Part shown: piece after piece, positions 8,794 to 18,865 of the stretch
Layout of the letters: every line of letters begins with the position of its first letter
How positions within the stretch are numbered: position 1 is the first letter of the stretch
DNA from: Colwellia sp. MB02u-6
Lineage (GTDB): Bacteria; Pseudomonadota; Gammaproteobacteria; Enterobacterales; Alteromonadaceae
Assembly (NCBI RefSeq): GCF_014077095.1
Contig: NZ_JACGVG010000014.1
Span: 1-60,127, forward strand
Direction of reading: 5' to 3'
Length of the DNA: 60,127 nucleotides
The notes under the pieces: generated by a model
Database searches by the model: none
What the model was told of the DNA's origin: nothing
What the model saw: only the letters and a program-made list of their open reading frames with translations
Program-made: the position numbers and the translations under genes

Positions 8794-10227
8794 GTGGTAG
8801 AAAATAATAGCGCATACTGTTTTGAAAAGTTGTTTATTTTGAATAAATTTGAGATTAAAAGCTATTGTCATACAAAATTAATGATCGAGACTTGGCCTAT
8901 TGGTGAATCTAAAACTTGGTGTGTCATGGGCACTAATGACTCAGGAAAAAAGCAGCTGGCTCAATTGTTATCTGATGAATTAACCCCACATTCTGTCGAG
9001 GTAATCTTGTTACCTGCGCCAAATGAAATCGCTATTATTTCTTTTGAGCAACAACAAAAAATTTATGAACACGAGTTAAAAATCGATACTAGCAACTTTA
9101 AAGATCAGCAGGATATTGGCACACCTGTGCAAGATTTTTTACCACAAGATAAGCTAAACCATCCACTGATCAAGCGGGTAGGATTAGCGCATTTATTAAC
9201 CTCAGGTTACCGTCAATTAAGCTCAGGTGAAGGGCGAAAGCTGCTTTTACTTTCAGCGCTATTACATGAAAAAAAGCTGATTGTTTGTGAAGACCCTTTT
9301 GACAGTTTAGATCAAGAAAGTAGTGAAACCTTATCAATATTGTTTAAAAATATTATCCAAAATAGTGATATAACCGTCATTATTTTATTAGGAAATCGTC
9401 GCGACATTCCTGAATGGTGTGAGCAATTAGCGATAATTAAACAGGGTGACTTTAGTGTTATTGGCGCTCAACATTGTGCTGATACACAAGCTAAGCTTGA
9501 TGATTTTTTTAAAAATGATAATGAGAAAATAACCCTGCCCGAACAGTTCTATAACACGGCGTTAAATCCGCATGATTATTTGGTCAAATTAGTTAATGGC
9601 ACAGTGCGCTATCAAAATAAAACCATTTTTCAGGGGCTAAATCTCACCGTTAAACCACAGCAACATACCTTAATTACCGGTCCAAATGGTAGCGGTAAAT
9701 CAACGTTATTACACTTAATAACCGGCGAATGTACACAATGCTATAGTAATGATTTAACCCTATTTGGCCATCAACGGGGTAGTGGAGAAAGCATTTGGCA
9801 ACTAAAAAAAGACATGGGCATAGTCACGCCTGAATTACATCGTCAATATCGAGTAAACTCAAATCTACTGACAGTGGTACTGTCCGGTTTTTTTGACTCT
9901 ATCGGCTTGTACCAACAGCCTGAAAAATTTCAAACAACATACGCTCAGCAATGGTTAAAAAAGGTTGGCTTAAATAATAAAGATAAAATATTATTTAACG
10001 ATTTAAGTTTTGGTGAACAAAGATTAGCCCTTATTGTTAGAGCGCTAATCAAGGCGCCCTTGTTATTAATCCTTGATGAAATAACACAAGGTTTAGATGA
10101 ATTTAATCGCCATCGTATATTGAAAATCATTAAAATGATCATGAAAGAGAGTAACTCCACCCTACTATTTGTCACGCATAGAAAAGACGAGTTGCTCGAC
10201 ACGTTTACACAACACATTAAACTCTAA
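8794..10227 (+). CDS. modF: ModF-like tandem ABC ATPase
   Basis: The 477-residue protein has two ABC ATPase domains in one chain and matches E. coli ModF in order and in landmarks such as SNDLTLFG, RGSGE and FFDSIGLYQ. The second domain is canonical: Walker A GPNGSGKS, signature LSFGEQRL, Walker B LLILDE. The first is degenerate: Walker A reads GTNDSGKK, with Lys in place of the final Ser/Thr, although its signature (LSSGEGRK) and Walker B (IVCEDP) are recognisable. ModF is associated with molybdate metabolism, but no modABC genes are near. The start is uncertain: I use the GTG at 8794, but a TTG at 8830 would also fit the family N-terminus. A strong hairpin lies just downstream. Confidence 0.85.
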   Translation: MVENNSAYCFEKLFILNKFEIKSYCHTKLMIETWPIGESKTWCVMGTNDSGKKQLAQLLSDELTPHSVEVILLPAPNEIAIISFEQQQKIYEHELKIDTSNFKDQQDIGTPVQDFLPQDKLNHPLIKRVGLAHLLTSGYRQLSSGEGRKLLLLSALLHEKKLIVCEDPFDSLDQESSETLSILFKNIIQNSDITVIILLGNRRDIPEWCEQLAIIKQGDFSVIGAQHCADTQAKLDDFFKNDNEKITLPEQFYNTALNPHDYLVKLVNGTVRYQNKTIFQGLNLTVKPQQHTLITGPNGSGKSTLLHLITGECTQCYSNDLTLFGHQRGSGESIWQLKKDMGIVTPELHRQYRVNSNLLTVVLSGFFDSIGLYQQPEKFQTTYAQQWLKKVGLNNKDKILFNDLSFGEQRLALIVRALIKAPLLLILDEITQGLDEFNRHRILKIIKMIMKESNSTLLFVTHRKDELLDTFTQHIKL

Positions 10228-10238
10228 ATTCTAAACTT

Positions 10239-10267
10239 TTGGGCTTTATCACTTTTATAAAGCCCAA
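10239..10267. terminator. Hairpin after modF
   Basis: An 11-bp perfect stem (TTGGGCTTTAT / ATAAAGCCCAA) with a 7-nt loop sits 11 bp after the modF stop. There is no T tract on either strand, so it may act as an mRNA end-protecting hairpin rather than a classical terminator. Confidence 0.5.
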
Positions 10268-10373
10268 GCAGCAAGGTTTAGATAGAATAGCGTGACGACT
10301 TTTACTTTCTGTTGCGCTTTTAACTTGTTGAGACACAAATGTACTCATTATTTTATTCAACGCTACCTTTCTT

Positions 10374-10418
10374 CCGCTGGCATCTTTCTCCCGCTGGCAT
10401 CTTTCTCCTGCTGGCATC
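10374..10418. repeat. 17-bp tandem repeat, about 2.7 copies
   Basis: The unit ccgctggcatctttctc recurs with a 17-bp period at 10374, 10391 and (truncated, one mismatch) 10408. It lies in the 655-bp gap between modF and betI (10228-10882), which otherwise holds no supported gene apart from the BetI operator near its end. Confidence 0.75.
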
Positions 10419-10847
10419 AAAGGCGCAGGAAAATTTTAGCCCAGTCAGTTCTAGTGATAGCCATTGGATTAAGTGTGCTACTTTTTTGTCTGGAAAAAGG
10501 GCTAAATACTAGAGATAAAATGTAGCCTGTAGTTATTCATCTTATAAATTATCTAAGGTCGTATTTTTTCATTTTAACCCTTTAAAATGAGCCGATAATT
10601 AATCAAATTGCTATTACATAGTCCAAACCACCTTAAGTAAAAATAACAACATCTAGGTCAATTTACCCAAAAATTATCATTAGACCCCTAAGCTTTAACG
10701 CTACTTATGCCATGTATTTTATAGCCATCATTACTCAGCTATAGCACAGTAAAAACACCAAAAACCGCACATTTCGGTACCTGCCGCTATTTTTATTATT
10801 GCAAGCAAGTTTGATAACTTCATCAAAAACCGTTAGTATAGATATTA

Positions 10848-10861
10848 ATTGAACGTTCAAT
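10848..10861. promoter_or_regulatory. BetI operator
   Basis: A perfect 14-bp palindrome ATTGAACGTTCAAT lies 21 bp upstream of the betI start codon. It closely resembles the known E. coli BetI site, which is centred on a similar ACGTTCAAT core. BetI released by choline would derepress the operon that follows. Confidence 0.8.
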
Positions 10862-10882
10862 CAATAAAAAATAAAGAAGCCT

Positions 10883-11488
10883 ATGCCTAAAGTTGGAGTG
10901 AAACCCATACGTAAACAACAACTCATTAATGCCACGATAGAATCGATTGGCGAGTATGGTTTACAAAATACCACCATCATTACCATTAGTCGTATTGCCG
11001 GCCTATCCTCGGGTATTATCAGTCATTATTTTGGTGGCAAACAGGGCCTAATTGAAGCCACTATAATGCACCTTTTAGAACAGTTAAGGTTAGCCTTGCT
11101 TGAGCGTGTTTCTAGCCAAAAACTTGATGCAACCGAGCGACTTAAAATGGTGATAGAGGCAAACTTCACCTCATTTCAACGCTCTACTCCCACCATAAAG
11201 GCTTGGCTGAGCTTTTGGACCGAGTCAATGCATGATCCAAAGCTGAAAAGATTACAAAATATCAATAGTAAGCGCTTGTATAGCAATCTGCTGTTTTCAT
11301 ATCGTCAATTACTAGCAGAAGATGTAGCCAAAATAGCCGCGATGAAAACCGCTGCAATGATTGATGGTTTGTGGTTGCGCTGTGCATTAAGTCCAAGGCC
11401 TGATACAGAATTTATCCAAGCTGAACAATTATGTAAAAACTTTATCAACGAACAAATTAACCAATATGGAGATATTACTTGTCATTAA
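10883..11488 (+). CDS. betI: TetR-family choline-responsive repressor BetI
   Basis: The 201-residue regulator starts [19 protein letters not shown], the typical BetI N-terminus, followed by a TetR helix-turn-helix (about residues 28-50, [23 protein letters not shown]) and an all-helical ligand domain. Known BetI represses the glycine-betaine synthesis genes until choline binds. It is the first gene of a betI-betB-betA-transporter-porin cluster, and a BetI-type palindrome sits 21 bp before its start. Its stop overlaps the betB start by 10 bp, so the two are translationally coupled. Confidence 0.95.
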   Translation: MPKVGVKPIRKQQLINATIESIGEYGLQNTTIITISRIAGLSSGIISHYFGGKQGLIEATIMHLLEQLRLALLERVSSQKLDATERLKMVIEANFTSFQRSTPTIKAWLSFWTESMHDPKLKRLQNINSKRLYSNLLFSYRQLLAEDVAKIAAMKTAAMIDGLWLRCALSPRPDTEFIQAEQLCKNFINEQINQYGDITCH

Positions 11489-12942
11489 TACGTTATAAAA
11501 ATTATGTCGATGGTACATATATAGAAAATGCGAGTGGTGAAACATTTGATGTGATTAACCCAGCAACAGGCAAAGTTATTTATCAAGTTGAAGTTGCCGA
11601 TGAACAGGTTAAAGAAAAAGCGATAGCCAGTGCAAAACTTGGTTTTGCTACTTGGTCTGCCATGAGTGCTACACAACGTAGCCGAATTTTACTTAAAGCT
11701 GTGGCATTATTACACGAGCGTAATGACGAATTAGCCAAAGTTGAAGTACTTGATACTGGCAAACCATGGCAAGAAGCATCAGAAGTTGATGTATTGTCCG
11801 GCGCTGACTCTATCGAATTTTTTGCTGGGCTAGCGCCTGGCGTAGAAGGAACGCAACAAGCTGTTGATGGCGACTTTTACTATACACGCCGTGAACCATT
11901 AGGTATTTGCGCCGGTATTGGTGCTTGGAACTACCCATTACAAATTGCTTGCTGGAAAGCAGCGCCAGCATTAGCTTGCGGTAATGTGATGATTTTCAAA
12001 CCTTCTGAAGAAACCCCGTTGGGCGCATTAAAGCTGGCAGAAATATTTACCGAAGCAGGATTACCCAACGGCGTATTTAACGTGGTTCAAGGCGCTGGCG
12101 AAGTAGGCGCTTGGTTAACCCATCATCCAGAGATTGCTAAAGTTTCTTTTACTGGTGAAGTCGGTACAGGTAAAAAAGTGATGGCGGCTGCAGCGAGTAC
12201 ACTAAAAGATGTCACTATGGAGTTAGGCGGTAAATCACCTCTGATCATTTTTGATGATGCTGACATCGACAATGCTGTTTCTGCTGCTATGTTAGGTAAT
12301 TTTTATACCCAAGGTGAAGTGTGCACAAACGGAACGCGCGTATTTGTACAAGAATCACTGTATCCAGTTTTTATAGAAAAGCTACTCGAACGTACTAAAA
12401 AGAATATTGTTATTGGCGACCCAATGGACCCTAACACTAACTTTGGTGCCCTAATTTCAGCTAAACATATGAACTTAGTACAAGAGTACATCGATATTGG
12501 TATTAAAGAAGGGGCAACACTGCTGCATGGTGGCACATCACTTAAGCCAGATAATGCACCTGATGGCTACTTTGTTGCACCAACTATTTTTGGTGATTGT
12601 ACCGACGAGATGACCATTTGCCGTGAAGAAATTTTTGGCCCTGTTATGAGCGTATTAACCTTTACCGATGAAGACGAAGTAATCCGCCGAGCCAATGCTA
12701 CAGAGTTTGGCTTAGCCGCAGGCGTATTTACCCAAGATATTACGCGTGCGCATCGAATCGTTCATCAGATAGAAGCCGGTATTTGTTGGGTAAACAGCTT
12801 TGGAGCCTCACCTGCGCAGATGCCTGTTGGTGGCTACAAAAGTTCAGGTGTCGGTCGAGAAAATGGCCTTTCTACGCTGAATTATTTCACCCAAATTAAA
12901 GCGGTGTATATCGGATTACAGCCACTCGATAGTCCTTTTTAA
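11479..12942 (+). CDS. betB: Betaine-aldehyde dehydrogenase
   Basis: The 487-residue enzyme oxidises betaine aldehyde to glycine betaine with NAD(P)+. It shows the aldehyde dehydrogenase hallmarks: the catalytic-base motif [10 protein letters not shown], the nucleophile in [11 protein letters not shown], and the nucleotide-binding [11 protein letters not shown]. Length is that of E. coli BetB (about 490). The start is a TTG (11479) with GGAG 8-11 nt upstream, inside the end of betI. betA follows after 80 bp. Glycine betaine is the expected compatible solute of a marine cell. Confidence 0.96.
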   Translation: MSLIRYKNYVDGTYIENASGETFDVINPATGKVIYQVEVADEQVKEKAIASAKLGFATWSAMSATQRSRILLKAVALLHERNDELAKVEVLDTGKPWQEASEVDVLSGADSIEFFAGLAPGVEGTQQAVDGDFYYTRREPLGICAGIGAWNYPLQIACWKAAPALACGNVMIFKPSEETPLGALKLAEIFTEAGLPNGVFNVVQGAGEVGAWLTHHPEIAKVSFTGEVGTGKKVMAAAASTLKDVTMELGGKSPLIIFDDADIDNAVSAAMLGNFYTQGEVCTNGTRVFVQESLYPVFIEKLLERTKKNIVIGDPMDPNTNFGALISAKHMNLVQEYIDIGIKEGATLLHGGTSLKPDNAPDGYFVAPTIFGDCTDEMTICREEIFGPVMSVLTFTDEDEVIRRANATEFGLAAGVFTQDITRAHRIVHQIEAGICWVNSFGASPAQMPVGGYKSSGVGRENGLSTLNYFTQIKAVYIGLQPLDSPF

Positions 12943-13022
12943 CGCACAGAACAACGCAAATATTGTTCGATAGTTAAATCGTAAAAAGGTCTTCATGCAG
13001 TAAATTATTAAAAAGGTTTAAA

Positions 13023-14708
13023 ATGAAAAGCGAAAAATTTGATTACATTATTGTAGGTGCAGGTTCTGCTGGCTGTGTCTTAGCAAATCGTCTCAGTGAA
13101 GACAGTGATAACAATGTCTTGCTCATTGAGACTGGCGGCAGCGATAAAAGTATTTTTATTCAAATGCCCACTGCATTGTCTATTCCGATGAATTCAAAAA
13201 AATACGCTTGGCAATTTGAAAGCCAGCCAGAGCCGTTTCTTGATGATCGACGTATGCATTGCCCTAGAGGTAAAGTTTTAGGCGGTTCGTCTTCAATCAA
13301 CGGCATGGTTTACGTACGTGGACACGCAAAAGATTTTGATGAATGGCAACAACATGGCGCACATGAGTGGGATTACGCTCATTGTTTACCTTATTTTAAA
13401 AAGTCGGAAGACTGGGCATTTAGTGCCAATGAATATCGTGCTAAAGATGGCCCGCTGGGTGTAAACAACGGCAATGAAATGAAAAACCCGCTCTACAGAG
13501 CTTTTATTGATGCCGGAGTAGAAGCCGGATACTTTGAAACTCAAGATTATAATGCCGGTCAACAAGAGGGTTTTGGCCCGATGCACATGACGGTTAAAAA
13601 CGGTGTGCGTGCGTCAACGGCAAACGCTTATTTACGACCAGCAATGGTGCGTAACAACTTAACAGTTATTACCCATGCGCTGGTACATAAAGTGCTACTT
13701 GAGGGTAAAAAAGCCGTTGGTGTTAGGTACGAGCACAAAGGTAAAGTGGTTGATATTTCAGCACATAAAGAAGTTATTTTATCGGCTGGTTCCATTGGCT
13801 CACCCCACATTTTACAACTGTCGGGTATCGGCCCTAAAGCCGCGCTTGAAGCCGCTAATATTGAAGTAAAACACGATTTACCAGGTGTTGGCGAAAACTT
13901 GCAAGATCACCTAGAGTTTTATTTTCAATTTAAGTGCAAACAGCCTATTACCCTTAATGGCAAGTTAGATTGGTGGAGTAAACTGCTGATCGGTACACGC
14001 TGGATATTAAGTAAAAAAGGCTTAGGTTCAACCAACCATTTTGAGTCTTGTGGTTTTATTCGCTCTAAAGCCAGCGTTGAATGGCCCGACTTACAATATC
14101 ATTTCTTACCAGCAGCCATGCGTTATGACGGTAAAGAAGCTTTTGCAGGTCACGGATTTCAAGTGCATGTTGGCCATAATAAGCCTAAAAGTCGTGGGCA
14201 AATCAAGGCAATATCAAACGATCCTAAGGTACACCCAGAAATTCGTTTTAATTACCTTGAACACGAAGCAGACCGTGAAGGATTTCGTGCCTGTGTTCGC
14301 CTAACCCGTGAAATTATCAACCAGCAAGCGCTTGATAACTATCGCGGCGAAGAAATTCAGCCGGGCCTTCATGTGCAAACAGATGAAGAAATTGACAGTT
14401 TTGTGCGCCAGTCTGTTGAAAGTGCCTACCACCCTTCTTGCTCATGCAAAATGGGTACAGATGCAATGGCTGTGGTTGATCCACAAACGCGCGTCCATGG
14501 TATTGAAGGATTGAGAGTGGTTGATTCGTCAATATTCCCAACAATTCCTAACGGTAACCTTAATTCACCCACCATTATGGTTGCTGAACGTGCCGCCGAT
14601 ATTATTCGTTCTCGAGCACTGTTAGCGCCATCTAACGCCGCAGTTACCATAGCGGGTAACTGGCAAGAGCAACAACGTTCAACTGCAGCAAAACGCACTA
14701 CCAACTAA
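13023..14708 (+). CDS. betA: Choline dehydrogenase (GMC oxidoreductase)
   Basis: The 561-residue flavoprotein oxidises choline to betaine aldehyde. It has the N-terminal FAD-binding glycine motif [19 protein letters not shown], the GMC signature 1 region [20 protein letters not shown], the active-site histidine region [12 protein letters not shown], and the C-terminal [17 protein letters not shown]. Length and order match BetA. AAAGG lies just before the ATG. It works in sequence with betB upstream, and the choline transporter is the next gene downstream. Confidence 0.96.
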   Translation: MKSEKFDYIIVGAGSAGCVLANRLSEDSDNNVLLIETGGSDKSIFIQMPTALSIPMNSKKYAWQFESQPEPFLDDRRMHCPRGKVLGGSSSINGMVYVRGHAKDFDEWQQHGAHEWDYAHCLPYFKKSEDWAFSANEYRAKDGPLGVNNGNEMKNPLYRAFIDAGVEAGYFETQDYNAGQQEGFGPMHMTVKNGVRASTANAYLRPAMVRNNLTVITHALVHKVLLEGKKAVGVRYEHKGKVVDISAHKEVILSAGSIGSPHILQLSGIGPKAALEAANIEVKHDLPGVGENLQDHLEFYFQFKCKQPITLNGKLDWWSKLLIGTRWILSKKGLGSTNHFESCGFIRSKASVEWPDLQYHFLPAAMRYDGKEAFAGHGFQVHVGHNKPKSRGQIKAISNDPKVHPEIRFNYLEHEADREGFRACVRLTREIINQQALDNYRGEEIQPGLHVQTDEEIDSFVRQSVESAYHPSCSCKMGTDAMAVVDPQTRVHGIEGLRVVDSSIFPTIPNGNLNSPTIMVAERAADIIRSRALLAPSNAAVTIAGNWQEQQRSTAAKRTTN

Positions 14709-14892
14709 AGTGTAATCATCAGTGTTCTAACTAAGATTAATTATCATCGCCAGGTAATATGCCTAGGTATATTACCTGGCGAAATAATTGATCATTCAAA
14801 CCTAAAAGCTTGATATTGAACACTATAACTAGAAGAAAGAAATGGGAGTTAATTATCTTAATATTGATTAAAAACGTAATAAGGACACTATC

Positions 14893-16110
14893 ATGACCAC
14901 ATGGTTATCAGCAGGAATGTTATTTACCTTTTCCGCAATCGCATTTATATTATATCGATGGGGCAATATTCGCTGTGTTGGTGTAACACCCGTTAAAACC
15001 TTCACCTTTATTGCCATTTTATTTACCTCAGGACTCGATGTGGGACTTATTATGTTCCCATTAACTGAGTTTGCCGGCTACGCTGATTTAGCCACCAGTC
15101 CTGAATATGGTTTCACCAATCCTTTAGCTATTGAGTTTGGTTTTTGGGCCTTTCTTATTTGGAGCTTTTACTTTCTCACCTGTTTTTACTTTTGTGTTAT
15201 TGAACCGCGTGTACGATTTTTTGAAATTCCGCTGGTTAAATTCATTAATAACGTTGTGATTATTGGCACCTGTGCATTTACCGCTTATTTATTACTGTCT
15301 AACTTACCTTGGTATATGCCAGAACTTGGTGATGGTGAGTCTGTTGTTGGTAGTTTTTACTTAATTGTATTACTGGTGATCGCCTTTGCGGTGTATTCAA
15401 GTACCAACATACGTTATGTGCGCATTTTGAGCCTATCCACCACTTGGCTTTTTATCGCGTTAATTGCCGTGATGTGGGGCGGCGCATTTTTTGGTGAAAA
15501 CTCAAGCATTGGCGATTTTGCCAATACCTTTTCCATGTTGGGCGGCTACTTTGGAAGCATCCACGAATTTGTGCTGCCAATGAATGCTTATCATGAGTTC
15601 TACCTTTACTGGTGGTTTGCATGGAGTATTATGATTGGCCAATTTACTGCCCGTTTTGTCAGTGGTTTACGCACTTATCAAGTACTACTGGCGATGTTGA
15701 TCTTTCCGTCTATTCCGATCGCCGTATGGTTTAGCGTCTTGTATTACTACAGCCTAAACGGCATAGAAACTACTGGTTTCTATAATCTTGCCATGGCATT
15801 TGTTGGTATTACTTTTGTCATTAACTCTCTCGATTCATTGATCCGCTTATACACAGACAATTTGAAGATAGGCGTTGCGCGTATAGGTAGAGTTAAATAC
15901 TTCTTTGGTAATATTATTGCCTTGAGTTTACTGACCTTGCTATTCAAATTAGATTTCTTGCAAATCCAATGGGTTGGCGCTGTAGTTATCGGACTATTCT
16001 TTACTTGCTTTGGTTATATTCTGTTAAGAAAATTTAACGAAGTAGCGGCAATAGAGAGTTCACCAGAAGAAAATAAAATCGACTTTACCAAACTAGAACA
16101 AGTAACCTAA
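14893..16110 (+). CDS. Short BCCT-family transporter (probable choline uptake)
   Basis: The 405-residue integral membrane protein has about ten to eleven hydrophobic segments. The stretch YWWFAWSIMIGQFTARFVSG (about residues 241-260) corresponds to the BCCT signature that includes the substrate-binding tryptophans of BetT/BetP. Typical BCCT proteins have 12 membrane helices and 500-700 residues, so this one is about 100 residues short, apparently lacking terminal extensions and some of the core. The start is good: AAGGA lies about 9 nt before the ATG. It sits 184 bp after betA and 4 bp before the next possible start. Choline uptake is inferred from the gene neighbourhood. Confidence 0.8.
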   Translation: MTTWLSAGMLFTFSAIAFILYRWGNIRCVGVTPVKTFTFIAILFTSGLDVGLIMFPLTEFAGYADLATSPEYGFTNPLAIEFGFWAFLIWSFYFLTCFYFCVIEPRVRFFEIPLVKFINNVVIIGTCAFTAYLLLSNLPWYMPELGDGESVVGSFYLIVLLVIAFAVYSSTNIRYVRILSLSTTWLFIALIAVMWGGAFFGENSSIGDFANTFSMLGGYFGSIHEFVLPMNAYHEFYLYWWFAWSIMIGQFTARFVSGLRTYQVLLAMLIFPSIPIAVWFSVLYYYSLNGIETTGFYNLAMAFVGITFVINSLDSLIRLYTDNLKIGVARIGRVKYFFGNIIALSLLTLLFKLDFLQIQWVGAVVIGLFFTCFGYILLRKFNEVAAIESSPEENKIDFTKLEQVT

Positions 16111-16129
16111 TTAAATGAGTATACAAATA

Positions 16130-16834
16130 ATGAATAAAAGTATTATTGCCTTAGCAACAAGTTTTTTACTAGCCACTTCTTCAGCAGCATTAGCTGATGT
16201 ATCGGCAACAGTTAATTTAACGTCTGACTATACCTTTAATGGTGTTAGCCAAACAGGCAATGATCCTGCGTTACAAGCAAGTTTAGATTACGCAGGCGCT
16301 GACGGTTTTTATACTGGCGCTTGGGCATCAACTGTAGATTTTGGCAACGCTGACGACACCAATGCTGAATTGGATGTTTACGTAGGAAATTACTTTCAAC
16401 TTGACGAAAAAACAGGCCTTGATGCGGGTATTGCTTACTATACCTACCACGGTGATTCGGCTTCAGATACTTATAATTATCCAGAGGCTTATGCCAAGTT
16501 TAACTACACTTCATCGCTAGGTAATACCGAATTAAACTTTTGGTACAGCTGGGACTATTTTGGTCTTGATGCTGGACATTATATCACCATGGTTGCTCAT
16601 ACTTTTGAAGTAGCGCCAGGTCATAATATTAGAGCCAGTTTCGATCGTTCAACGTCAAGCGATGTCAATGAATGGTCGTGGAATGGTAATGACGCTTACA
16701 ATCATGCTCGTGTTGAATATATGACTAGTTATGAAGGCTTTGATTTTAACCTGGCACTTGAAGATACTAACATGAATATTGATAGTGCAGATTCACGCAT
16801 TGTTTTCTCTGTATCTCGTACCTTCGGTTTATAG
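16130..16834 (+). CDS. TorF-family putative outer-membrane porin
   Basis: A signal peptide (about residues 1-22, ending SSAALA) precedes a protein of alternating beta-strand character that ends in SVSRTFGL, close to the aromatic C-terminus used for outer-membrane insertion. The N-terminal ATVNLTSDYTFNGVSQT is typical of the TorF/TIGR02001 family of small barrel proteins. I chose the ATG at 16130 because the signal peptide then begins MNKSI; an in-frame ATG at 16115, only 4 bp after the transporter stop, is the alternative. Its position as last gene of the bet cluster suggests it helps choline or betaine across the outer membrane. A strong terminator follows. Confidence 0.85.
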   Translation: MNKSIIALATSFLLATSSAALADVSATVNLTSDYTFNGVSQTGNDPALQASLDYAGADGFYTGAWASTVDFGNADDTNAELDVYVGNYFQLDEKTGLDAGIAYYTYHGDSASDTYNYPEAYAKFNYTSSLGNTELNFWYSWDYFGLDAGHYITMVAHTFEVAPGHNIRASFDRSTSSDVNEWSWNGNDAYNHARVEYMTSYEGFDFNLALEDTNMNIDSADSRIVFSVSRTFGL

Positions 16835-16922
16835 TAACTAGGTTTACAAGACTTAAGTTGATCATCTTAAGTTGAGAATTTTAGCGAAAAAGGATTAATT
16901 TTATAATAGTTTTTCGCTAATT

Positions 16923-16960
16923 AAAAAGCCCTTACCTGTGACAGGTAAGGGCTTTTTTTA
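16923..16960 (+). terminator. Rho-independent terminator of the bet cluster
   Basis: AAAAGCCCTTACCT pairs with AGGTAAGGGCTTTT across a 5-nt loop, followed by a T run. It lies about 90 bp after the porin gene. The remaining 260 bp up to the next gene are AT-rich without clear motifs. Confidence 0.92.
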
Positions 16961-17219
16961 TTCACTTATTTTGCTGTTAATACTAAAGTGTCGCTTTGGT
17001 TAACTGCTTAAAATGAAGTAATAAATTTAGCTAAATTTTGCACTGAGCACTTGAGCCGTAAACTTTGGCTAAAACTTTGGCTAAGAATAAGTCACCTTCA
17101 CTCTTATGTCTCGAAAAAGTGTAAGTAGCGCTTCCTGACTTGGCACTATCCCTGTATTATCTCGAGCATTAAATTTATAGTCCAAATATTAAAATAAATT
17201 AGTTTGATTGGAACCTCTT

Positions 17220-18545
17220 ATGACCAAAAAAAACAAGCCCAATAGTACCAAAATGCTCGAAAGAGCCCACACCAATATGCCGTTAGGTGTTGCCGATAGC
17301 TACCGTTATTGGGGAGAGGAAAATACCGTATTTTTGAGTAGCATGAAAGGCTGCACAGTGACCGATTGCGACGAGCAGACCTTTGTTGACTTTCGTTTAG
17401 CCTACGGCCCTATTATTTTAGGCTATCGTGATGAACGCGTCGATAACGCCGTTATTAATGCAATTACTGATGTGGGTACTATTTCTGGCTTTTCAACCGG
17501 GCTTGATTCTGACGTGGTTGAGTTAGTGAAATCACTTTGTCCTAACATCGACAAAATGCGTTTTGCCAATTCAGGTACTGAAGCGGTTATTGGTGCTGTT
17601 CGCACGGCTAGAGGTTATACCCAGCGAAATAAAATTGTTGTGGTTGAAGGCGGTTTTCATGGGCTACATGATGAAGTTATGTGGAAATCTGACGTGGATA
17701 ACTGGGATGCTGACGATATAAACTCGCCAGAAATCATTCCTTTTGGTGCAGGCATTCCACAAAGCACCCGCGAACATCAAGTAAGTGTGCCGCTAAATGA
17801 CTTTAATGCCATTGACGCTGTATTTGCCAAACATGGCGATGACATAGCCGCCATTTTAATTGAACCTATTATGGGCAATTGTGGCTCTATTGCATCAACG
17901 CAAGCCTACATGCAAAAACTACGTGATATCTGTGACGCCAACGGCGCTTTACTGATTATGGACGAAGTAAAAACTGGTTTTCGTGTCGCTAAAGGTGGCG
18001 TTCAAGCCTTATATAATATCCACGCCGATATCACCACTTACGCTAAAGCCATGGGCAATGGCTATCCTGTTGCTGCTTTTGGTGGCAAAGCTGAGGTAAT
18101 GGGCGCTATTTCTTTTGACAAAAATGGTGTGACTCATGGCGGAACTTATACCGCTAACATGGTGGCATTAAGTGCGGCAAAAGCAACATTAACGATACTC
18201 AAAGAAACTGATGCGCTTGAAACTATTGACCATGTAGGGCAAAAAATTCAAACATTACTTTCTCGTGTTTTTAGCAAGTTTGATATTGAACATTGTTTTG
18301 CCGGCCCAAATGCTATGTTTGGTGTGCACTTTGGCGCCAAAGTACCGCAAAACTATCGTGACTGGAAAAAAACTAACAGCGATTTATATACGCAATTCGC
18401 GCTTAATTTAATCGACAATGGTGTGATGTTAGAACCTGATTCACGCGAACCTTGGTTTATTTGTGAAGCTCACCAAACAATAGACTTTGTTTGGTTAGAA
18501 CAAGTCGCAGAGCAATCTATGCAAGCCGCGATTAACCCACAGTAA
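17220..18545 (+). CDS. Class III PLP-dependent aminotransferase
   Basis: The 441-residue protein belongs to the fold-type I class III family related to glutamate-1-semialdehyde aminomutase. Landmarks are the phosphate-binding NSGTEAVIGAVRTAR, FHGLHDEVMW, the cofactor aspartate in LLIMDEVKTGFR and the Schiff-base lysine in TTYAKAMGNGYPVAAFGG. It lacks the heme-pathway context and is not a close hemL match, so the substrate is unknown. The ATG at 17220 follows GGAA by about 6 nt and is preferred to an in-frame TTG at 17208. It stands alone between two gaps. Confidence 0.85.
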   Translation: MTKKNKPNSTKMLERAHTNMPLGVADSYRYWGEENTVFLSSMKGCTVTDCDEQTFVDFRLAYGPIILGYRDERVDNAVINAITDVGTISGFSTGLDSDVVELVKSLCPNIDKMRFANSGTEAVIGAVRTARGYTQRNKIVVVEGGFHGLHDEVMWKSDVDNWDADDINSPEIIPFGAGIPQSTREHQVSVPLNDFNAIDAVFAKHGDDIAAILIEPIMGNCGSIASTQAYMQKLRDICDANGALLIMDEVKTGFRVAKGGVQALYNIHADITTYAKAMGNGYPVAAFGGKAEVMGAISFDKNGVTHGGTYTANMVALSAAKATLTILKETDALETIDHVGQKIQTLLSRVFSKFDIEHCFAGPNAMFGVHFGAKVPQNYRDWKKTNSDLYTQFALNLIDNGVMLEPDSREPWFICEAHQTIDFVWLEQVAEQSMQAAINPQ

Positions 18546-18661
18546 AGGCCTTTTAACGATATAACAAAAAGCGCTAAGGCAGATAATGACCCAGTAGTAA
18601 GGCACGAAAAGTAAATCCTTGTGCAACTGTATTTAAGCTAATTTATTTACCTTAAATACAG

Positions 18662-18829
18662 TTAATACCAATTTCATTAATTAGGTGGTCTACTTTATAT
18701 GCAGGAAAAATGGCCAAATATAAGGAATTTATTTAATAACTAGTTGTTCTAATTATTAAATAAATAACGCAGTAGTGGGTTATTTTAACCAGTAAAAATG
18801 ATCAGATAATTAGTGAGATTGGTATAACT
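18662..18829. mobile_element. MITE-like inverted-repeat element
   Basis: A 168-bp non-coding element bounded by imperfect terminal inverted repeats of about 29 bp (each containing ATACCAAT) encloses a second perfect 13-bp inverted pair, ATTTATTTAATAA / TTATTAAATAAAT. It carries no reading frame. Nested hairpins and a sequence unlike its surroundings suggest a non-autonomous mobile element. A related single end appears at about 20933. Confidence 0.65.
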
Positions 18830-18865
18830 TAACCTCTTAAGACTTTATGTTAACAACTGCTACGC

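Noticed and set aside
10217-10420. 67-codon minus-strand frame
   Set aside because: It spans the modF 3' hairpin and the tandem repeat; repeats create its N-terminus.
10292-10525. 77-codon plus-strand frame with a hydrophobic C-terminus
   Set aside because: It includes the 17-bp tandem repeat, lacks a ribosome binding site and matches no family I know; the hydrophobic tail alone is weak evidence.
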